NCBI RefSeq assembly: GCF_003999975.1
Contig: NZ_RJAC01000035.1
Location: 1 to 64,000, forward strand
Reading direction: 5' to 3'
Origin: Actinoplanes solisilvae
GTDB taxonomy: Bacteria > Actinomycetota > Actinomycetes > Mycobacteriales > Micromonosporaceae
Length of the DNA stretch: 64,000 bases
In this document: positions 1-7,251 of the stretch, in pieces
How positions within the stretch are numbered: position 1 is the first letter of the stretch
How the letters are laid out: each line of letters starts with the position of its first letter
The notes under the pieces: model-generated
Database searches by the model: none
Seen by the model: the letters and a program-made list of their open reading frames with translations, nothing else
What the model was told of the DNA's origin: nothing
Program-made: the position numbers and the translations under genes

Positions 1-333
1 ACGCTGGGCTCGTTCGTGCTCGGCCTGTCGACGCTGCCGTTCATCTACAACGTGTGGAAGTCGTACAAGGTCGGTCAGCTCGTCACGGTCGACGACCCGT
101 GGGGCCACGGCAACTCGCTCGAGTGGGCGACGTCGTCCCCGCCGCCGCTGCGCAACTTCGACAAGATGCCGCGCATCCGCTCCGAGCGCCCGGCCTTCGA
201 CGCGAAGTTCCCCGAACTGGCCGCCGGCGAGCAGTCCATCGCCGGTCCGCCGGAGGGCGGCGCCCGCCCGCTGACCCGAGAGTCCGACGGCGGGGCGACC
301 TACTCGGAAGACACCGGCACGAACCGCTCCTGA
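1..333 (+). CDS. ctaD: Cytochrome c oxidase subunit I, C-terminal fragment
   Basis: The reading frame is open from the first base, so only the last 110 residues are in the window. They read as the end of the last membrane helix (LGLSTLPFIYNVWKSYKVG) followed by a hydrophilic tail with WGHGNSLEWATSSPPP. That segment is diagnostic of the C-terminus of actinobacterial aa3 cytochrome oxidase subunit I (CtaD), the membrane haem-copper catalytic subunit. The metal ligands lie upstream of the window. The gene ends at TGA and is followed within 15 bases by a strong hairpin, so it is probably last in its transcript. Confidence 0.9.
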   Translation, partial: TLGSFVLGLSTLPFIYNVWKSYKVGQLVTVDDPWGHGNSLEWATSSPPPLRNFDKMPRIRSERPAFDAKFPELAAGEQSIAGPPEGGARPLTRESDGGATYSEDTGTNRS

Positions 334-345
334 CCGCTTGACGAA

Positions 346-380
346 AACGGCCCGTTCTCCCTCCCGGAGAGCGGGCCGTT
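346..380 (+). terminator. Hairpin terminator after ctaD
   Basis: AACGGCCCGTTCTCC pairs with GGAGAGCGGGCCGTT across a 5-base CTCCC loop. This gives a 15-bp stem with a single G-T wobble. It starts 12 bases after the ctaD stop. There is no clear T-run, which is common for actinobacterial terminators. Confidence 0.75.
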
Positions 381-824
381 ACCGTTCCCGAAGAACTCGC
401 TCCTTGGGCCCGGCCTTCGCATCACAGCTTCAGCCAACCGGCGCGGTCAATCCTTTGAGACCCATTCCCGCGGCCCGCCTTTGCGCCCGTCTTGCCTGTC
501 CCGGCCCGCCCCGCTCGTCTTGCCTGCCCGGCCGCCCGGCCTGCCCGGCTCGTCCCCGTCCCGGCTCTGCCCGGCCCGGCTCGTCCCCGTCCCGGCTCTG
601 CCCGGCCCGTCCCGGCTCTGCCCGGCCCGGCCCGTCCCGGCTCTGCCCGGCCCGGCCCGGCCCGGCCCTGCCCGGCCCGTTCCTTCCGCCACCGCCCGTT
701 CGCCCCGCGCCGCCTCGCTCGTCCGTTCAATCCGCCCCCGCGGCGGCCCGCTGTTCCAACCAGGCCCTCCAGCGGCGGTGAGTGTGGTTTGGCGCGTTGA
801 GAGGATCTTGGGTGGGTCAGGGGA
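381..824. repeat. Intergenic GC-rich minisatellite, no gene
   Basis: No gene is supported here. From about 481 to 700 the top strand is almost pure C/G with interspersed T. It is built from degenerate short units such as CCCGGCTCTGCCCGGCC and CCCGTCCCGGCTCTG repeated in tandem. The open frames crossing it translate to Pro/Ala/Gly/Arg low-complexity strings in all frames, as expected of a repeat rather than a protein. A related but not identical repeat lies near 61781-62000. Confidence 0.7.
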
Positions 825-1406
825 TCAGGGGGCGGTCAGGCGGCGGATCGTTGCGGTCAGGGCCTCCACGTCGACCTCGTGGCCGGTGATCAAGGCCTGG
901 AGCGTCACGCCGTCGAAGAAGGCGACCAGGTCGCGGGTGGCGGCCGGGCCGAGGCGCGGCTCGAGCAGGTCGCGCATGCCGTCGAGCCAAGCCATTGCCA
1001 GCGGCCGTAAGGCCTTGTCGCGGCCGGCGGCTACGTAGAGTTCGCATTCGAGCTGGGCGCGCTGACGGTCGGTGAGGTATTCGGCGATAAGGGCGGCCAC
1101 GACGGCCGGGACGTCCGAGGGTGCGCGGAGACGGTCGGCCCAGGCTTCGAAATCGGACCGGAGATCGGCCGCCGCCAACCGCAAGCCGGCCGTGATCAGA
1201 TCATCGAGCGTGGGGAAGTAATAGGTGGTTGCCCCCAGCGGCAGCCCCGCCCGCGCGGCCACAGCCCGGTGGGTGGTCCGGCTGATCCCGACCTCCGAGA
1301 TCACCTCCAGCGCGGCCGTGGCCAATGCACGGCGACGCGCCTCGGGATCACGACTCCGTTGAGGCCGCCGCCCCGCCGAGGCGCCGGCGTGGGCCGGACC
1401 GCTCAA
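825..1406 (-). CDS. TetR family transcriptional repressor of the SMR pump
   Basis: About 193 residues, the usual TetR length. The N-terminal helix-turn-helix reads ISRTTHRAVAARAGLPLGATTYYFPTLDDL-like (residues about 35-65), typical of TetR, and the rest is an all-alpha ligand-binding domain. The likely start is TTG at 1406-1404, overlapping the TGA stop of the SMR gene, which implies translational coupling. No better ATG/GTG precedes the HTH. Being cotranscribed with an SMR efflux gene and lying downstream of a double palindrome, it is inferred to be a drug-responsive autorepressor of that operon. The ligand is unknown. Confidence 0.82.
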   Translation of the reverse strand: MSGPAHAGASAGRRPQRSRDPEARRRALATAALEVISEVGISRTTHRAVAARAGLPLGATTYYFPTLDDLITAGLRLAAADLRSDFEAWADRLRAPSDVPAVVAALIAEYLTDRQRAQLECELYVAAGRDKALRPLAMAWLDGMRDLLEPRLGPAATRDLVAFFDGVTLQALITGHEVDVEALTATIRRLTAP

Positions 1407-1723
1407 TGGGCACCACCCAGGTTCACGGTCACCACTCCGGCGATGATCAGGCTGACGCCGACGACCTTGGCTGTGGTGAGCGGCTCGCCGAGGAAGACCG
1501 CGCCGATGGCGACGATCGCGGCCGTCCCGAGAGCGGACCAGACGGCATAGACGACGCCGACCGGCAAGTCCCGCACGCAGACCGCGAGCGCGGCGAACGA
1601 CACGACATATCCGGCCAGGCACGCGACAGTCGGCCAGAGCCGCGAAAACCCGTCGGTCGATTTCAGCAGACTCGTCGCCAGAACCTCCGCGGCGATGGCA
1701 ACCAGCAAGAACACGTAGGCCAC
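1403..1723 (-). CDS. Small multidrug resistance (SMR/EmrE-type) efflux protein
   Basis: 106 residues forming four transmembrane helices, the canonical SMR size. The first helix contains AIAAEVLATSLLK, with the conserved membrane glutamate of EmrE/QacE proteins. The third carries YAVWSALGTAAIVAIGAVFLGE, also an SMR signature. The GTG start at 1723 is chosen because it begins the protein at the first helix; upstream in-frame sequence is hydrophilic and covers the operator. Family members are proton-coupled exporters of cationic compounds such as guanidinium or quaternary amines. First gene of the smr-tetR operon. Confidence 0.88.
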   Translation of the reverse strand: MAYVFLLVAIAAEVLATSLLKSTDGFSRLWPTVACLAGYVVSFAALAVCVRDLPVGVVYAVWSALGTAAIVAIGAVFLGEPLTTAKVVGVSLIIAGVVTVNLGGAH

Positions 1724-1739
1724 GGCCGTCCTCCCCAGG

Positions 1740-1773
1740 ACTTGTACGGACGTACAAGTACGAACGTACAAGT
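1740..1773. promoter_or_regulatory. Double palindromic operator upstream of the SMR-TetR operon
   Basis: ACTTGTACG-GA-CGTACAAGT is a perfect 9+9 palindrome with a 2-bp spacer (1740-1759). It overlaps a second, imperfect copy with an AA spacer (about 1754-1773, right arm again CGTACAAGT). The pair lies 17-50 bases upstream of the SMR start codon. Overlapping palindromes of this size at the promoter of a tetR-containing operon are typical TetR sites. That the downstream TetR binds here is inferred. Confidence 0.75.
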
Positions 1774-1942
1774 CGCGCCGAACAGGGGAGCCGGTGACGT
1801 TGGTCACGCGTTGCTGGGATTCGGCTGGGAGCGGGCTGGGGCCAGGGCTAGGGGCCACCGGCAGGAGTCAGAACCAGAGCCAGAACCAGAGGCAGGGGCA
1901 GAAGGCAGGGGCTGGGGAGAAGGCAAGGGCAGAGACAGAGGC

Positions 1943-3454
1943 TCAGGGGCGGCCTGCGGGGAGAGGGCCACTGTCTGTAGTGGGGGTAGAGCCGGGGGCT
2001 TTTGAGTGGCCGCTGGGGTTGGGCTGGTGGGGGACAGCGGCTCGGTCTGTTGTGGTCAGCTCGGTCGTTGTTGACGCTGCGATGGCGGCGGCGGGGAGGG
2101 AGGGCTCGCCGACGGTGGGTTCGGGGGTGGGCAGGGCTTCTGTGCCGAAGGCGGTGGTGGTGAGGGTGGAGAGGGCCGCTGTGCCGGGGTTGGTAGCGGT
2201 GGCTTCTGCGCCGATCGAGGTGGAGGCGGCCGCTGTGCCGAGGTGGGTGGGGGCAGGCTCCGCGTCGATGGGGGTGCGGGCGGCGGCGCGGCGGCGGCGT
2301 AGCTCGGTGGGGAGGACCAGGAGGGCGATGAGGATGCCGGCGCCGCCGACGGTGACGAAGCCCCACGGCGGGGAGAACTGGTCGGCGGCGAAGCCGGCCA
2401 GCGGGCCGCCGAGGGCCACGCCGACCGTGAGGGCCGAGTTGTGCAGGCCCATCGCCTCGCCGCGGGCGGCGGCCGGGATCATGCGGCTGATCGCGTCGGC
2501 GGTGGCGGTGATCAGCGGGGCGCAGAGGGCGCCCGCCGGGATCAGCAGCAGCGCCAGCAGCCACCAGTGAGCACCGCCCAGGCTGACCAGCATCGTGGCG
2601 CCGGCCAGCGGGATGAGCAGGACGACCGGCGGCAGCCTGCGGTGGGCCGAGCCGTAGGCGAACCCGCCGAGCAGCGAGTAGAACGCCCACAGCGTCATCA
2701 CCAGGCCGGCCCAGCCGAGCTCGCCGTTCTCGCGCAGGACGGCCACGACCGTGACATCGGTGCCGGAGAGGACCAGGGTGGCGGCTGTCGTCACGAGCAG
2801 CACGGCGACGAAGCGCGGACTGAGCCAGCTGCGCCGGGGCACGCGCTCGCCCGCGGTGATGGGCGCCTCGTGGGCGGCCCGCACGGGCGGGTTGAGCCGC
2901 CACAGGCCCACGCCGGAGACGAGGATGCCGGCGCCGATCGCGAGCATCGCCCAGCGGCCGCCGGCCGTCGTGGCGATCAGGACGCCGAGCGCGGGGCCGG
3001 CCATGAACGAGATCTCGGTGGAGATCGAGTCGAGGGCGAACGCGGGCAGGCGCTGGGCCTCGGGGGTCAGGGCGCTGATCGATTGACGGGCCACCGAGAA
3101 CGCCGGCAGGGCCAGGAAACCGCCGAGCAGGGCCATGGCGAGCAGCACCGGGAACGACACGGCCTGCGCCGCCGTCCAGAAGATCACCTCGGCGACGGTG
3201 GTGAGGACGAGCACCAGGCGAAGCCCGCGCCGGTCGATCAGGCGGCCCATCACCGGAGCGCCGACCGAACCGCCGATCGTGAACGCCGCGCCGATCAGGC
3301 CGGCGGCGCCGTAGCCGCGGCCCAGGTCGTTGACGACGTGCAGGGTGAGCACGACGGCACCACCCGCGATCGGGATGCGGGCCAGCGTCGCCACCAGCAG
3401 CAGCGAGGTGATGCCGGGCAGCGCTAGGGTCTCGCGGTAAGGCTTGAGCAGCAT
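1943..3454 (-). CDS. MFS transporter with a long low-complexity C-terminal tail
   Basis: 503 residues. The first ~400 form the 12-helix major facilitator core, with the loop 2-3 motif GRLIDRRGLRLVL and a second-half equivalent, so it is a proton-coupled exporter of unknown substrate. ATG at 3454 places the start just before the first helix region. The last ~100 residues are hydrophilic and rich in Ala, Thr and Pro, with short internal repeats of the form IxAExxxTxxGTAA. Such a tail is not needed for transport and varies between relatives. The DNA downstream (about 1855-1960) is strongly purine-biased on the top strand. Confidence 0.83.
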   Translation of the reverse strand: MLLKPYRETLALPGITSLLLVATLARIPIAGGAVVLTLHVVNDLGRGYGAAGLIGAAFTIGGSVGAPVMGRLIDRRGLRLVLVLTTVAEVIFWTAAQAVSFPVLLAMALLGGFLALPAFSVARQSISALTPEAQRLPAFALDSISTEISFMAGPALGVLIATTAGGRWAMLAIGAGILVSGVGLWRLNPPVRAAHEAPITAGERVPRRSWLSPRFVAVLLVTTAATLVLSGTDVTVVAVLRENGELGWAGLVMTLWAFYSLLGGFAYGSAHRRLPPVVLLIPLAGATMLVSLGGAHWWLLALLLIPAGALCAPLITATADAISRMIPAAARGEAMGLHNSALTVGVALGGPLAGFAADQFSPPWGFVTVGGAGILIALLVLPTELRRRRAAARTPIDAEPAPTHLGTAAASTSIGAEATATNPGTAALSTLTTTAFGTEALPTPEPTVGEPSLPAAAIAASTTTELTTTDRAAVPHQPNPSGHSKAPGSTPTTDSGPLPAGRP

Positions 3455-3503
3455 GTCGTTCCTGACCTCCGGGGCCCATCCTGCCCTGGGGGTCCGACAA
3501 AAA

Positions 3504-4082
3504 CTACGTCGAGACGACCGGCTCTCCTGTGGTCTCGATCGCTGCCGACGCAAGTTCTTCGAGCGCGGCGGCCGTCGTCGCGGCGGACACGCCCGCCGTG
3601 AGCTCGAGCAGCACGGTGGTGGCGAAGCCTTCGGCCTTCGCGTCCAGCGCGGTGGCCCGTACGCAATGGTCTGTCGCGATGCCGACCAGCTCGACCTCGG
3701 TCACGTCGCGGGCGCGAAGCCAGGCGGCCAGGGTCTCACCGTCGTCGGTGTGGCCCTCGAAACCCGAGTATGCCGCCTTGTGCTCGCCCTTGTGGAAGAC
3801 CGCCTCGATGCGTGCGGTGGCCAGCTCGGGGTGGAAGTCGGCGCCGGTCGAGCCGACGACGCAGTGGGCCGGCCAGCTGTCGCGGTAGTCGGGGTGGTCG
3901 CTGAAGTGGGCACCCGGATCGATGTGCCAGTCCTTGGTGGCGACGACGTGGTCCCACCGGGCGCCGGCCTTGTCGAGCACCAGCGAGATGCCCGCGGCGA
4001 CGGCGGCGCCCCCGGTGACCGCCAGGGAACCGCCCTCGCAGAAGTCGTTCTGTACGTCGACGATGATCAGCGCTCTGGTCAC
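3504..4082 (-). CDS. pncA: Nicotinamidase
   Basis: 192 residues of the isochorismatase-like hydrolase family. ALIIVDVQNDFCEGG supplies the catalytic Asp, KDWHIDPGAHF the metal-site region (Asp-His-His), and GIATDHCVRATALDA the nucleophilic Cys. It deamidates nicotinamide to nicotinate for NAD salvage. GTG at 4082 is chosen because it starts right at the first beta strand and overlaps the pncB stop by four bases (GTGA). This means cotranslation with pncB, which uses the product. In mycobacteria this enzyme activates pyrazinamide. Confidence 0.93.
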   Translation of the reverse strand: MTRALIIVDVQNDFCEGGSLAVTGGAAVAAGISLVLDKAGARWDHVVATKDWHIDPGAHFSDHPDYRDSWPAHCVVGSTGADFHPELATARIEAVFHKGEHKAAYSGFEGHTDDGETLAAWLRARDVTEVELVGIATDHCVRATALDAKAEGFATTVLLELTAGVSAATTAAALEELASAAIETTGEPVVST

Positions 4083-5368
4083 GCAACAACACCCACGATC
4101 GTGACGGGGATGGCCGGGTCGCCGGCCGACAGCTTGAGACCCTCCCAGGGTATCGAGATCAGGCACTGGCGCAGGTGTTCCCGCGACTCCTGCAGCGTCG
4201 GCGTGTCGACGGGCTTGCCGCCGACGATGAACGACCGCTGGAGCAGACGGTCGTTGGCGGCGTGATCGGGCACGCCCTGGGAGACGATGATCTCTTCGGT
4301 CGCCGTGCCCGTGGGCTTGTGACGGCGTACGGCCGTCTTGCGCCCGCCGACTGTCGCCTTGTTCTCCGAGCGCTTGACGACCGGGCGCCCCTCGACTTCG
4401 ACGAGCTTGTAGACCAGGCCCGCCGTCGGCGCGCCCGAGCCGGTGACCACGGCTGTGCCCGCGCCGTACATGTCGACCGGCTCGGCGGCGAGGGTGGCGA
4501 TCGCGTACTCGTCCATGTCGCCGGAGACGACGATCTTGGTCTCGGTGGCGCCGAGCGAGTCGAGCAGCTCGCGCGAGTGTTGCGCCAGCACCGACAGGTC
4601 GCCCGAGTCGATGCGGACGGCGCGCAGGTCGGGCCCGGCCACCGCGATCGCGTTGCGGATGCCCTGGCCGATGTCGTAGGTGTCGACCAGCAGCGTCGTG
4701 TTCTTGCCCAGCGCGGCCACCTGGGAGGCGAACGCGGCCGGTTCGTCGTCGTGCAGCAGCGTGAACGCGTGCGCCGAGGTGCCGGTCGTCGGGATGCCGT
4801 AGCGGGCGCCCGCCGCGAGGTTCGAGGTGGACGCGAAGCCGGCGAGGTAGGCGGCCCGGGCGGCGGCGATCGCGGAGTCCTCATGGGTGCGCCGCGAGCC
4901 CATCTCGATGATCGGCCGGCCGCGGGCCGCGGTGACCATGCGGGCCGCGCCCGCCGCCACCGCGCAGTCGTGGTTGAGCACCGAGAGGATCAGTGTCTCG
5001 AGCACGACGCACTCGGCGAAGGTGCCGCTGACCGTCATGATCGGGGAGCCCGGGAAGAAGAGCTCACCCTCGGCGTACCCGTCGATGTCGCCGGTGAACC
5101 GGTAATCGGCCAGCCAGGAGGCGGTCGTCTCGTCGACGATGCCCGCGTCACGCAGGAATTTGATCTCGGCTTCGCCGAAGCGGAAGTCGCGGATCAGGTC
5201 GATCAGACGGCCCGGCCCGGCCACCACGCCGTAGCGCCGGCCGCCGGGCAGACGCCGGGCGAAGACCTCGAAAACGCAGCGCCGGTCGGCCGTGCCGTCC
5301 CGCAGGGCGGCGCTGACCATCGTCAGCTCGTACTGATCGGTCATCAGCGCGGGGGCGAAGGTGTGCAC
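4079..5368 (-). CDS. pncB: Nicotinate phosphoribosyltransferase
   Basis: 429 residues, normal for PncB. It begins ALMTDQYELTMV, the conserved start of the family, and continues with FEVFARRLPGGRRYGV, PIIEMGSRRTHEDSA and VRIDSGDLSVLAQHSRELLD, which build the phosphoribosyl site. It converts nicotinate plus PRPP to nicotinate mononucleotide. The GTG start at 5368 is supported by length. It is the first gene of a pncB-pncA operon and is divergent from clpS, as is pncB1 (Rv1330c) in M. tuberculosis. Confidence 0.94.
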   Translation of the reverse strand: MHTFAPALMTDQYELTMVSAALRDGTADRRCVFEVFARRLPGGRRYGVVAGPGRLIDLIRDFRFGEAEIKFLRDAGIVDETTASWLADYRFTGDIDGYAEGELFFPGSPIMTVSGTFAECVVLETLILSVLNHDCAVAAGAARMVTAARGRPIIEMGSRRTHEDSAIAAARAAYLAGFASTSNLAAGARYGIPTTGTSAHAFTLLHDDEPAAFASQVAALGKNTTLLVDTYDIGQGIRNAIAVAGPDLRAVRIDSGDLSVLAQHSRELLDSLGATETKIVVSGDMDEYAIATLAAEPVDMYGAGTAVVTGSGAPTAGLVYKLVEVEGRPVVKRSENKATVGGRKTAVRRHKPTGTATEEIIVSQGVPDHAANDRLLQRSFIVGGKPVDTPTLQESREHLRQCLISIPWEGLKLSAGDPAIPVTIVGVVA

Positions 5369-5473
5369 GCAACCACCCTATTGCGCCGGGCGGCCCCTTA
5401 CGAACCGCGTCCTGACCTGCGGATCGGCGTTCCGGTTCACCGATGCGGCAAAACCGGTGGCAACATGGGGGGC

Positions 5474-5764
5474 ATGGCGCTGCCACAGGTCGCTCCCTAC
5501 GAGAGCCCACAAATCGAGGAGGCCCCCGCTGACGACCGGCCGTGGGTGACGATCGTCTGGGATGATCCGGTCAACCTCATGTCGTACGTGACCTGGGTCT
5601 TTCAGAAGATTTTCGGATTTTCGAAGGAGAAGGCCGAGGCGCTGATGCTCGATGTGCACAACAAGGGCAAGGCGGTGGTGAGCTCCGGCGCGCGCGAGCG
5701 TATGGAGATGGACGCCAACCAGCTGCACGGATACGGTCTCTGGGCGACCGTGGACCGGGACTGA
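5474..5764 (+). CDS. clpS: ATP-dependent Clp protease adaptor ClpS
   Basis: 96 residues. The core DDRPWVTIVWDDPVNLMSYVTWVFQ is the ClpS fold, with the Asp-Asp-Pro-x-Asn segment that recognises N-degron substrates and VHNKGKAVVSSGARERME contacting the Clp ATPase N-domain. It delivers proteins with bulky N-terminal residues to ClpCP. ATG at 5474 is preferred; ATG at 5465 is an alternative adding three residues. It starts a rightward gene series through cysM. Confidence 0.93.
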   Translation: MALPQVAPYESPQIEEAPADDRPWVTIVWDDPVNLMSYVTWVFQKIFGFSKEKAEALMLDVHNKGKAVVSSGARERMEMDANQLHGYGLWATVDRD

Positions 5765-5787
5765 AGAACACCGGTGGGAGAGGGCAG

Positions 5788-6288
5788 ATGTTCCGACGCA
5801 ACGGCAGCCAGTGCGTGGCCATGTTCGCGGTCGACGAGGTGCGCGTGCTGCGCAAGGTCGCCGGCGAGGTGGTCGGCCTGCTGACCGATGGCATGGATCA
5901 CACTGATCCGGTCGTCAGCCGCCTCTTCCCCGACATCTATCCCGATCGGCCCGACGACTCGGCCGAGTTCCGCCTCTACACCGAGGGGGAGCTGAAAACC
6001 GGCAAGATCGATCAAGCCGGCGCGATCCTGGCGGCGCTGCCCGACGAGGGTGAGGGCGAGGTGCGGCTCGACGGCGAGGCGGCCGAGGCCTGGCTGCGCG
6101 CCATCAACGACGCGCGGCTCGCGATGGGCACCCGGCTTGACATCGAGGCCGACACCGACCTGAGCGCCGAGCTCGACGCGGCCGTGCTGCACGATCCCGG
6201 CTCGAGCCGGGTCTTCCAGCTCAGCGTGTACGCCTACCTGGGGTATCTGCAGGAATCCCTGCTCAACGCGCTGCCCGATATCGAGTGA
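5788..6288 (+). CDS. DUF2017 family protein
   Basis: 166 residues, acidic, no membrane segment and no catalytic motif. FAVDEVRVLRKVAGEVVGLL at the N-terminus and WLRAINDARLAMGTRLDI in the middle are typical of DUF2017, which lies directly after clpS across Actinobacteria (Rv1332 position in M. tuberculosis). The 23-base gap to clpS contains a GGGAGAGGG ribosome-binding site. The conserved linkage suggests a function connected with ClpS/ClpC proteolysis, but none is established. Confidence 0.85.
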   Translation: MFRRNGSQCVAMFAVDEVRVLRKVAGEVVGLLTDGMDHTDPVVSRLFPDIYPDRPDDSAEFRLYTEGELKTGKIDQAGAILAALPDEGEGEVRLDGEAAEAWLRAINDARLAMGTRLDIEADTDLSAELDAAVLHDPGSSRVFQLSVYAYLGYLQESLLNALPDIE

Positions 6289-6327
6289 GAGCGGCCACAC
6301 GCGGACGCGGCGGATTCTCACGGTAAT

Positions 6328-6759
6328 GTGAACGACGTGCTGACCATCGACAGCGCGATCGTCGACGCGATCGTCGCCCACGCCCGCCGGGACCACCCCG
6401 ACGAGGCCTGTGGCGTCGTCGCGGGCCCGATCGGCAGTGACCTGCCGGCCCGGCTCATCCCGATGGACAACGCGGCCCGTTCGATGACGTTCTACGAGTT
6501 CGACTCCATGGAGCAGCTGCGGGTGTGGCGCGAGATGGACGACAACGACGAAGAGCCGGTGGTCATTTACCACTCGCACACGGCCACCGAGGCTTACCCG
6601 TCGCGCACCGACATCTCGTTCGCGGGGGAGCCCGGGGCCCACTATCTGCTCGTGTCCACGCGCGAGAGCGACTCGGAAGAGATTCGATCGTTCCGCATAG
6701 TGGACGGCGTAGTGACCGAGGAAGAGATCAACATCGTGGATGCGACGGTGGACGCGTGA
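6328..6759 (+). CDS. mec: M67 JAMM-type metallopeptidase, CysO-cysteine hydrolase
   Basis: 143 residues with a complete JAMM zinc site: Glu26 in DEACG, His82 and His84 in YHSHTATEAYPSRTD, and Asp95 in the same motif. The sequence follows M. tuberculosis Mec (Rv1334) closely. Mec releases cysteine from the CysO-Cys adduct, completing the thiocarboxylate-dependent cysteine pathway, and related enzymes trim carrier C-termini. GTG at 6328 is used; GTG at 6337 is also possible. The next gene but one is its substrate cysO. Confidence 0.9.
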   Translation: MNDVLTIDSAIVDAIVAHARRDHPDEACGVVAGPIGSDLPARLIPMDNAARSMTFYEFDSMEQLRVWREMDDNDEEPVVIYHSHTATEAYPSRTDISFAGEPGAHYLLVSTRESDSEEIRSFRIVDGVVTEEEINIVDATVDA

Positions 6760-6827
6760 TGGCGAGCGCTGTGCAGTCGTACATGTTCGGGCAGAGCCCC
6801 GTGTCGGTCTTCTACGAGTGTCGCTGA
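6759..6827 (+). CDS. Putative 22-residue peptide between mec and cysO
   Basis: ATG at 6759 overlaps the mec stop (TGATG), so ribosomes ending mec could restart here. The frame encodes MASAVQSYMFGQ, continues SPVSVFYECR, and stops at TGA. The peptide ends one codon after its only Cys codon and lies 60 bases upstream of cysO. Translational coupling plus a terminal Cys-Arg in a cysteine-biosynthesis operon would fit a regulatory leader, but a single Cys codon is weak evidence. It may be a chance frame. Confidence 0.3.
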   Translation: MASAVQSYMFGQSPVSVFYECR

Positions 6828-6887
6828 GGACATTCAAAAAAGACCCTGCCCTCAGTTCGACCTTCCTTCTTTGGAGCATTCACCGCC

Positions 6888-7247
6888 ATGGCTATCGAAG
6901 TTCGCATCCCCACCATCCTGCGCAGCTACACCGGCGGCGCCAAGATCGTCGAGGGTGCCGGCGACTCGCTGAGCGCGCTGATCGACGACCTGGACGCCAA
7001 GCACAATGGCCTCAAGGGGCGGCTGATCACCCCCGAGGGCGGCCTGCATCGGTTCGTCAACATCTACGTCAACGACGAGGACGTCCGCTTCCTCGGCGCG
7101 CTCGACGCCAAGCTCAGCGACGGTGACTCGATCACCATCCTGCCGGCTGTGGCCGGCGGTGCCCTGGGCTTCGCGGCGGCCGCCGCGCTACTCGGGCGTC
7201 ACCCGTCCAACCGCCTCGCCACCGCCTCCAACTCGACTGAGGGCTAG
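6888..7247 (+). CDS. cysO: Sulfur carrier protein CysO with C-terminal extension
   Basis: 119 residues of the ubiquitin-like ThiS/MoaD family. EVRIPTILRSYTGGAKIVEG begins the beta-grasp fold and it ends with the carrier tail ILPAVAGG at residues 84-91. In M. tuberculosis CysO (93 residues) Gly-Gly is the C-terminus that is adenylated and thiocarboxylated to feed sulfide to CysM. Here the frame runs on for 28 residues (ALGFAAAAALLG then a polar tail). The extension must be removed before activation, plausibly by the adjacent Mec protease. A TTTGGAGC ribosome site precedes ATG 6888. Confidence 0.9.
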   Translation: MAIEVRIPTILRSYTGGAKIVEGAGDSLSALIDDLDAKHNGLKGRLITPEGGLHRFVNIYVNDEDVRFLGALDAKLSDGDSITILPAVAGGALGFAAAAALLGRHPSNRLATASNSTEG

Positions 7248-7251
7248 CCAT

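Noticed and set aside
338..1047. Several overlapping open frames of 75-185 codons on both strands
   Set aside because: They follow the GC minisatellite and the antisense of the TetR gene; translations are Pro/Ala/Arg strings with no domain.
1848..3500. 550-codon minus-strand frame overlapping the MFS gene
   Set aside because: Arg/Pro/His-rich shadow of the MFS gene in another frame; the MFS translation has clear helices and motifs.
4175..5764. 529-codon frame running antisense to pncB into clpS
   Set aside because: Only its last 96 codons (clpS) are real; the upstream part is the antisense of pncB.
7150..7247. Frameshift or sequencing error as the cause of the CysO extension
   Set aside because: Neither other frame gives a stop just after Gly-Gly, and the extended frame ends five bases before cysM with normal spacing.
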